From the NCBI GenBank assembly GCA_014872785.1, contig WKFJ01000024.1, positions 1 through 64,000 on the forward strand: 64,000 nt of DNA, in the 5' to 3' direction. Shown one piece after another: positions 62,649 to 64,000 of this stretch. The notes under the pieces are model-generated. The model was not told where the DNA came from. It ran no database searches and saw only the letters and a program-made list of their open reading frames with translations. Each line of letters opens with the position of its first letter. Within the stretch, counting starts at the first letter, position 1. This DNA comes from Alteromonadaceae bacterium. Its GTDB lineage: Bacteria; Pseudomonadota; Gammaproteobacteria; Enterobacterales; Alteromonadaceae. The position numbers and the translations under genes are program-made.

Positions 62649-63302
62649 GTGTTATTGTCCCACAAGCATCAGTTTCTTTTTGTGCATATCGCCAAAACCG
62701 GTGGCACAAGTGTGCGAGCAGCGCTAAATAAATATCGCTGGGGCAGTAAATATTCACTTCCATTGTTTGTGGTTCAGAAGTTGAGCCAGATGACAGGGCA
62801 TAAAATCGCCTCTAGATTTCCCCGTCATTCAAAAATTATTGCGGCAAAAGAAATGCTGCCTGCGGAGTTTTTTGATGGCTTGTTTAAGTTTGTGTTTGTC
62901 CGCAATCCTTGGGATTTGCAAGTAAGCTCGTTTCATCATATCAAGCGCGAGCGGCCTAATGTGATGAACGGGATTACCGACTTTAACGAGTTTATGGCCT
63001 ATAAATTCGATCCTAAAAGAGCCTATCAATATCACATTGATACCTCACTGCAGCTGCAGTCGGACTACATAGTGGATTTACATGGCAATACCTTAGTGGA
63101 CTTCATTGGCCACTATGAATCACTGCAAGAAGATTTCGACTTTGCCTGCGACAAGATTGGTGTTGCCAAAAAGCAGTTGCCTCACAAACGTCATGCAAAA
63201 GATCGCAAGGGCTACCGTGAATACTACACAGATGAAACGGCGGAAATGGTCGCCAAACACTTTGCCAAAGATATTGAAATTCTAGATTATCAATTTGATT
63301 AG
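62649..63302 (+). CDS. PAPS-dependent sulfotransferase family protein
   Basis: 217 residues from a GTG preceded by GGAG at 10 nt. The 5'-phosphosulfate loop FVHIAKTGGTSVRAAL (about 10-25) and the 3'-phosphate site FVFVRNPWDLQVSSFHH (about 80-96) are those of the sulfotransferase-2 (carbohydrate sulfotransferase-like) family. Acceptor unknown; could be an envelope polysaccharide or other small molecule. Ends 4 bp from the convergent VanZ gene. Confidence 0.85.
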   Translation: MLLSHKHQFLFVHIAKTGGTSVRAALNKYRWGSKYSLPLFVVQKLSQMTGHKIASRFPRHSKIIAAKEMLPAEFFDGLFKFVFVRNPWDLQVSSFHHIKRERPNVMNGITDFNEFMAYKFDPKRAYQYHIDTSLQLQSDYIVDLHGNTLVDFIGHYESLQEDFDFACDKIGVAKKQLPHKRHAKDRKGYREYYTDETAEMVAKHFAKDIEILDYQFD

Positions 63303-63306
63303 GCGA

Positions 63307-63684
63307 TTATCGGCATTCGGATGTTTGAGGTTTCGGGATCCATTTGGTGATGGCTAAACCAAGTACCAATGCTATGGCAACCCCTATGCAGTTTGCCCCT
63401 AGATCTTGCCACTCACCGAAGCGATTAACATAAGGTTGAAGTAACTCAATAACCGCACTTAACAATACAATAGCACTGCACCACATCCACGTGTTGGGCG
63501 GGCGTCGGATAGCGAGGGGAAATGATAGCCCGAAATACCCAATGATATGATGGACTTTATCGTTGCTGGGTAATGGCAATTCTGGCAGAGGCCACAACGA
63601 GCCGTAAATAATGATGCCGGCGAACAAGCCGGTCAGTAAAATCCAGTACTTGTAAACAACGTCGTAGATAATGACGCTAAGCAC
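63307..63684 (-). CDS. VanZ-like family membrane protein
   Basis: 125 residues, four membrane segments (about 12-30, 46-60, 67-85, 98-115). DKVHHIIGYFGLSF and VIELLQPYVNRFGEWQDLGANCIGVAI match the VanZ/teicoplanin-resistance-like family (DKv.H...y..L; iE..Q......r...D...N..G). Family function is unresolved. Starts 2 nt after the dnaG stop, so probably co-transcribed with dnaG. Confidence 0.85.
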   Translation of the reverse strand: MLSVIIYDVVYKYWILLTGLFAGIIIYGSLWPLPELPLPSNDKVHHIIGYFGLSFPLAIRRPPNTWMWCSAIVLLSAVIELLQPYVNRFGEWQDLGANCIGVAIALVLGLAITKWIPKPQTSECR

Positions 63685-63686
63685 TT

Positions 63687-64000
63687 TTATTTTGCACCTG
63701 CTCTTGATAGGGCGACGAGCTCTTGTTTTTCTTCAAGCGTCAAAGTGGCCACTTGTGATTTTGCCAAAAGCGTGTCCATTCTGGACTTAATGTGACTATT
63801 TATAAGGGTAGCGAAGCAGGCTCTGTATTCTTTTACACGATCTTTTTCGGGCATTTCTTCCACCAATAATTTGGAGAGGTGGCGGAAATTTGGATGTTCT
63901 CGAAAACGCTCCACAATTTGTGAGCCATGAGCATCGGGTGTATTAACACTTTCGCGCCATAGATCGACAAGCAAGTCGCTGCCGGGTTCCGAGAGTTGAG
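63687..64000 (-). CDS. dnaG: DNA primase DnaG, C-terminal part (gene continues beyond window)
   Basis: About 103 codons, open to the window edge. The reading LLVDLWRESVNTPDAHG ... LLAKSQVATLTLEEKQELVAL corresponds to the DnaB-helicase-binding C-terminal domain of DnaG (compare E. coli LLDLWRG... and LSNEERLELW). The catalytic TOPRIM and zinc domains lie outside the window. An in-frame TTG at 63974 is internal, not a start. Confidence 0.9.
   Translation of the reverse strand, partial: QLSEPGSDLLVDLWRESVNTPDAHGSQIVERFREHPNFRHLSKLLVEEMPEKDRVKEYRACFATLINSHIKSRMDTLLAKSQVATLTLEEKQELVALSRAGAK

Overview
The window reads as chromosome of a marine gammaproteobacterium, most likely an Alteromonadales relative of Glaciecola, Paraglaciecola or Alteromonas. 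This is an inference from gene content: tolC diverging from nudF-yqiB-cpdA-yqiA-parE, a gammaproteobacterial-style rpoD and dnaG, cysG, a DbpA-domain DEAD-box helicase and a CHASE2-like sensor. No species assignment is possible from sequence reading alone. No rRNA, tRNA, CRISPR array or prophage was seen.

Layout. 0.1-8.3 kb (mostly minus strand): PqiA-like membrane protein, NatAB-like ABC exporter, diguanylate cyclase, cysG, deaD-type helicase and a one-domain voltage-gated cation channel. 8.5-10.5 kb: marC, a 264-bp MITE-like element with TA duplications, and three tiny predicted helical proteins. 10.5-16.6 kb: conserved core block tolC < > nudF-yqiB-cpdA-yqiA-parE. 16.7-31.4 kb: accessory region. 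It has a LysR-controlled cluster (aldehyde dehydrogenase, 2OG-Fe(II) oxygenase, XdhC, a Tat-exported isoquinoline-oxidoreductase-type molybdenum hydroxylase, a diheme cytochrome) and an HxlR-controlled thiol/quinone redox operon (MdaB, peroxiredoxin-like, cupin, FrnE/DsbA-like, AhpD-like, LtrA). It ends with a voltage-gated K+ channel whose 3' end is overwritten by a dead IS3-family element. That IS sits exactly at the junction with the first 37 codons of a truncated ATPase gene, the signature of an IS-mediated deletion.

31.4-52.4 kb is the most striking part. It is a tightly overlapping seven-gene operon (31871-50010) followed by a two-component system. The last gene (45952-50010) carries a convincing PgsB/CapB poly-gamma-glutamate ligase domain. 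The third (34891-38088) carries two tandem PgsC/CapC-like membrane domains fused to a large soluble region. Between them are a membrane-anchored periplasmic protein, an N-formylglutamate-amidohydrolase-like candidate hydrolase and a 1562-residue predicted outer-membrane protein with helical repeats and a C-terminal beta-barrel. No PgsA/CapA or CapD is present. The first two genes are a degenerate CHASE2-type sensor kinase and a stand-alone receiver. I interpret this as a candidate envelope-spanning system for making and exporting a PgsBC-type amide polymer in a Gram-negative cell.

52.4-64 kb: small unknown protein, LysR regulator, a second multi-hairpin repeat sharing a core with the MITE, an acyl-CoA dehydrogenase, a chemoreceptor, a Nudix protein with a lipoprotein signal, rpoD, an M14 peptidase, a sulfotransferase, VanZ-like protein and the 3' end of dnaG. 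dnaG and rpoD are about 3.1 kb apart instead of adjacent.
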